A DNA stretch of 64,000 bases from Coriaria nepalensis (lineage: Eukaryota; Streptophyta; Magnoliopsida; Cucurbitales; Coriariaceae): contig CP114490.1 in NCBI GenBank assembly GCA_027186245.1, forward strand, positions 2,371,001 through 2,435,000. Direction: 5' to 3'. A program made the translations under genes and the position numbers. The notes under the pieces are model-generated. The model worked only from the letters and a program-made list of their open reading frames with translations, did no database searches and was not told the DNA's origin. Positions within the stretch are counted from its first letter, which is position 1; every line of letters begins with the position of its first letter. Positions 60,832 to 64,000 of the stretch are shown one piece after another.

Positions 60832-62406
60832 GGTTTCAGAGGCTTCCTTTAGCTTTTTGGTAATTGGATATAGCTAGTGTTTGATATTCATGCATATATA
60901 CACGGATGGATATCTCTATAGATAGAGACTTCTGTGGTTGGGACTAGGATTAAGTTTTTTTTTCCAGACTAATTAAAAAGTGACACGTCATTTAAAATTG
61001 CTGATTGGGTAAAAAGATAGAAAAATTAAAATGAGATTGTTTTTTCTTTTTTAATCCCTTTCTCTTTTCTTCTTCCCTCTCTTATCTCCATGTTTGGTTT
61101 GCGTTCTGTGTTTACTCCATTAGAGTACGCTCAAGGTTAGCTTTTTCTTAATTTTCCACCATTTTCTTCCCCTTTTCTCACTTTCTAATCCTTCCTCTTC
61201 TTCTCTCTCTCTTCTTCTCTCTCTCTTCTTCTCTGCAAATCCATTTTTTACCATTCACCATCTCTCTCACCAAGAGTCCGTCCTCCCTCTCATCCATGAA
61301 TGATAATGTGATAGATTGTAATTTTACCGGAATTTTTCGATACGGAGACAAAAATGAAAGGAAAAAAAAAAACACACCAAGCTTATCCCAAGCTTCTTGC
61401 TTCCAGCGGCCGGCGGATGGAAATAGACAGACTACCGGAGATATTCGTGTTACTTCGGAGAATTGACTATCTGATCAGCAAAACGTGACCCCCGAACTAG
61501 TACGTATCATTGAAAGTGAGAGCCGTCCAGCAGGGCTCGTACAACTGGGATAATTGATTTTGTCATCTACTCTACCCAGCAGATAGTAAATTTATGGGGC
61601 CATTGTTCTAATTCATCAATTATTAATATTATATTACATAATTATTTTGTTATATTAAGTATTAAAAATAATTATATGATATTAAAAATGATTATATAAT
61701 TTAATATTAATAAAAATAAAAATATCATTTTTACGTATTCAAGAATTCTTCTTATTCTTATATACCTTTGGAAACCAATTAATAATATTTAGTTTCAAAT
61801 TTGTAAAAGATAAAGCAAATTTGTTGGAGCCTGGAGGTCTTTCTTTTTGAGACAGACCGGTACGTGTTAAGACCACAAGCACAGCAGATGAGGCCGACAT
61901 GCCGACAGTTGGAACCACGTTAGAGTTAATCTATAAATTAACTTTCCTTCGTTGTTTTGTTTCCAATTCAAAAGGTCATTCTTCCCTAATCCCTAGTCTA
62001 TCAGCTCGATCATATTAAGGCACCAGTTTCTGGTTTTCTTCTTCTAATGAACTATTCTCTCTATCTGCTGTGTGAGACGATCTTGTTTTATTTTTATTTT
62101 GTAAGGATTTGCGGTAAATGGAAAACTCAGAATTAAGAAGGGGAGAAGAAGTAATAAAAATGGTCTAGTTTTTCGATAAGTTTCTTGAAAATAGTTCCCT
62201 TTCTTGTCATCTATATTGAAAGGCTTTGACTAAGATGATGAAGAAAACCTGCAATTTATCTTGAAATGAATTCCAAAATCTAAAAACCTTATAAACTTGT
62301 ATAATCCTTGATGTTAATTTATTGATTGGTTTTGTTTGCTTGTGAATTGGTTAGGTTCATTCTCTTATCAAAAGCAAGAGGTTAAGATTTACAGGTTTTT
62401 TCGAAA
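60832..62406. other. BAHD promoter side and spacer
   Basis: GCATATATACACGG near 60893 could be a TATA box for the minus-strand BAHD gene. CT-rich tracts lie near 61190-61235. No gene was recognised in the remainder. Confidence 0.5.
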
Positions 62407-63318
62407 ATGGAGGATGTGTCTGAATTCAATGGTAATGAACAAGGAAAGGTGAAGAAGGAGGAATTTGATTCCGAAGGAAAGGAAAAACCCAGGAGAAAGA
62501 ATCCAGCGATCGTAAGGAAGAGAAGTCTGTAATGAAGCTGGAATCTGAGTCGGTCGTTAATGGGGGAGAGGTTGAAAAAGAAGTCCATTTAAAAGTCAAG
62601 ATCAAGGATATAGAGGTGAAGGATGGTGAGGAAGAGAAGGCGTAGGTTTTATTTGAAGTGAAGAACAAAACAGAGAAGGAAGAGAAGCATAAAGGAAAAG
62701 ATGGAGAAAAATCAGAGAGAAAAGAGAAAGAGAAAGGTAACAAGGATGAACATGAAGAGGAGAATGAGAAGAATGATGGAGATGAAAAGGATGATGAGAA
62801 ATTAGTTGAGAAAGAAAAGAAAGGAGATGAGAAGAAAAAGAAGAAGGATACGAAGGATAAGAAGGAGAAGGAGGACAGGGATGAGCTGTAAATGAAGAGG
62901 GGATAGAGGAAGTGAAGAAGATAGACAAGAAATGTAATAAAGATAAAGAAAATGTGAAAGAGAACGAGAAGGACAAGGAAAAGGAGGAAAAGGATGAGGA
63001 GGAAGAGCAGGAGCAGGAAAAGGAAGATGGGAAGAAGCAAAAGAAGCAAAAGAAAGAGAAGAAAAAAAAGGACCATGACGAAGATGAGAGGTCAAATGAA
63101 GAGGGGATAGAGGAAGTGAAGAAGAAAGACAAGAAATGTAAGAAAGATAAAGAAAAGGTGAAAGAGAAAGAGAAGGGCGAGAAAAAGGAGGATAGAAATG
63201 ATAATGAGGAGGTGGAGGAGAAGGAAGATGGGAACAAGCAAAAGAAAAAGAACAAGAAAAAGACCAGACGAGGCAGGTGAAGATGAGAGGTCAAATGAAG
63301 AGGGGATAGAGGATCTAG
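62407..63318 (+). pseudogene. Lys/Glu/Asp-rich (KED-like) repeat protein remnant
   Basis: Starts MEDVSEFNGNEQGKVKKEE and stops after 42 codons at 62532. Further frames follow (62533 onward, 62658-62891 and 62912-63280), all made almost only of K, E and D, such as EKEKKGDEKKKKKDTKDKKEKE. From 62880 the DNA repeats in units of about 200 bp (starts at 62880, 63083 and 63282), each opening with GATGAG and then AATGAAGAGGGGATAGAGGA. Plant KED-type wound-responsive proteins have this composition, but low complexity makes the assignment loose. Stops and shifts between the frames suggest a decayed gene; introns could explain some of them. Confidence 0.6.
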
Positions 63319-64000
63319 TTAAGCATAGCTATTATGAAGAGTTATAAAAGCTGCTATGAAAGAAGAATTGAGAATGATCATAAAAAATCAAACTTGGAAT
63401 CTAGTTGACAACTTGAGAAGAAGATTATTGGACTTAAGTGGATATTTAAACTAAATCTCAATGTTGTCAATAGAGTAAACAGGTTCAAAGCACATTTAAT
63501 AGTGAAGAGATTTTATCTATAATATGGAGTTGACTATGCTGAGATATTTGCACCTGTGGCCATATTTAACACAATTAGGTTGATCGTTTCATTGATTGCC
63601 ATAAAGTATTGGTCAGCTCATCAACTTGATGTGAAGTTTAAATGAAATTCTAGAAAATGAAGTTAATGTTGGGCAACCTAAAAGATTTAAGGTGAAAGGA
63701 GAAAAAGACATGGTGTACAAGCTGAAAAAAGTCTTGTATGGTTGGAAACAAATTCTTAAAGTTTGGTATAATAAGATTGATTCATATATGATCAATGCTG
63801 GTTTCAAGAGTGACAGTGATTATATATTCTACATCAACGAATCATGTACATCTTCGCTCATTATCTCAGTGTATATTGATGATCTTCTCATAACTGGGAA
63901 TAAAATTAGTCTAAAACAAAAATTCAAGAAGGAAATGGAAACTAAATTTGAGATGACAAATTTGGAGTTGATGAACTTCTTTTTAGGAATGGAAGTATTC
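63319..64000 (+). mobile_element. Decayed Ty1/copia reverse transcriptase, runs off the right edge
   Basis: Broken frames give the copia reverse transcriptase in order: NQTWNLVD and IGLKWIFKLNLN (near 63390-63460), GVDYAEIFAPVAIFNTIRLI (near 63530-63590), HQLDVK (near 63625), VYKLKKVLYGWKQILKVWY (near 63715-63770) and the catalytic box VYIDDLLITGN (near 63870-63900), followed by FEMTNLELMNFFLGMEV at the end. A stop, small gaps and shifts show it is not active. The rest of the element lies beyond the window. Confidence 0.9.

Noticed and set aside
62426..63294. Long minus-strand Ser/Phe/Leu-rich frames of 216 and 230 codons
   Set aside because: They are the reverse strand of the Lys/Glu/Asp-rich repeat; the composition is a direct effect of GA-rich DNA and no domain is present.

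Overview
This is nuclear DNA of a flowering plant, most likely a eudicot. Genes are split by short GT-AG introns, the spacers are very AT-rich, and the proteins are plant forms: a DUF639 protein, a KS-type dehydrin, a plant annexin, cobalamin-independent methionine synthase and a BAHD acyltransferase. An apparently intact VAPYRIN gene suggests the species forms arbuscular mycorrhiza. I cannot name the species from the sequence.

Layout. 1-2.4 kb is AT-rich with a decayed RTE-type LINE. 2.4-12 kb holds membrin (-), a DUF639 membrane protein (+), tRNA-Ala (-) and organellar ribosomal protein L24 (+). 12.3-17.9 kb is a 14-exon RRP6-like nuclear exosome exonuclease (-), facing away from a broken, shortened FIP2-like BTB gene (+, 18.3-19.6 kb). 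21-25 kb has the U5 snRNP protein DIM1/YLS8, a KS dehydrin with DRE and ABRE motifs upstream, and a small unrecognised gene. VAPYRIN lies at 27.7-29.3 kb, methionine synthase at 32.8-36.3 kb and a divergent annexin (-) at 36.6-37.8 kb. 39-46 kb is decayed: an ankyrin/RCC1 pseudogene, repeat-rich spacer and an L1 LINE with RNase H. A long foldback with a miR166-like segment sits at 47.2-47.5 kb, then TMEM18 (-) at 49.4-50.8 kb and a broken MCTP C2-domain fragment at 51.3-52.0 kb.

The most striking structure is at 53.8-60.8 kb. A BAHD acyltransferase gene (-) is cut by a complete Ty3/gypsy chromovirus of 5,587 bp. Its two 444-bp LTRs look identical by eye, it has a primer-binding site, one uninterrupted gag-pol frame with a C-terminal chromodomain, and a 4-bp target duplication. 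The insertion must be very young. Beyond it are a Lys/Glu/Asp-rich repeat pseudogene and a decayed Ty1/copia reverse transcriptase that runs off the right edge.

The housekeeping genes work independently (vesicle fusion, RNA decay, splicing, translation, methionine supply) and form no operon or obvious cluster. Exon limits were set by hand from splice consensus, reading frame and remembered family sequences; no alignment was run. No wholly new system was found. The best candidates for new observations are the miR166-like long foldback, the fresh chromovirus insertion with its fusion frames, and a perfect 30-bp palindrome at 24.45 kb.
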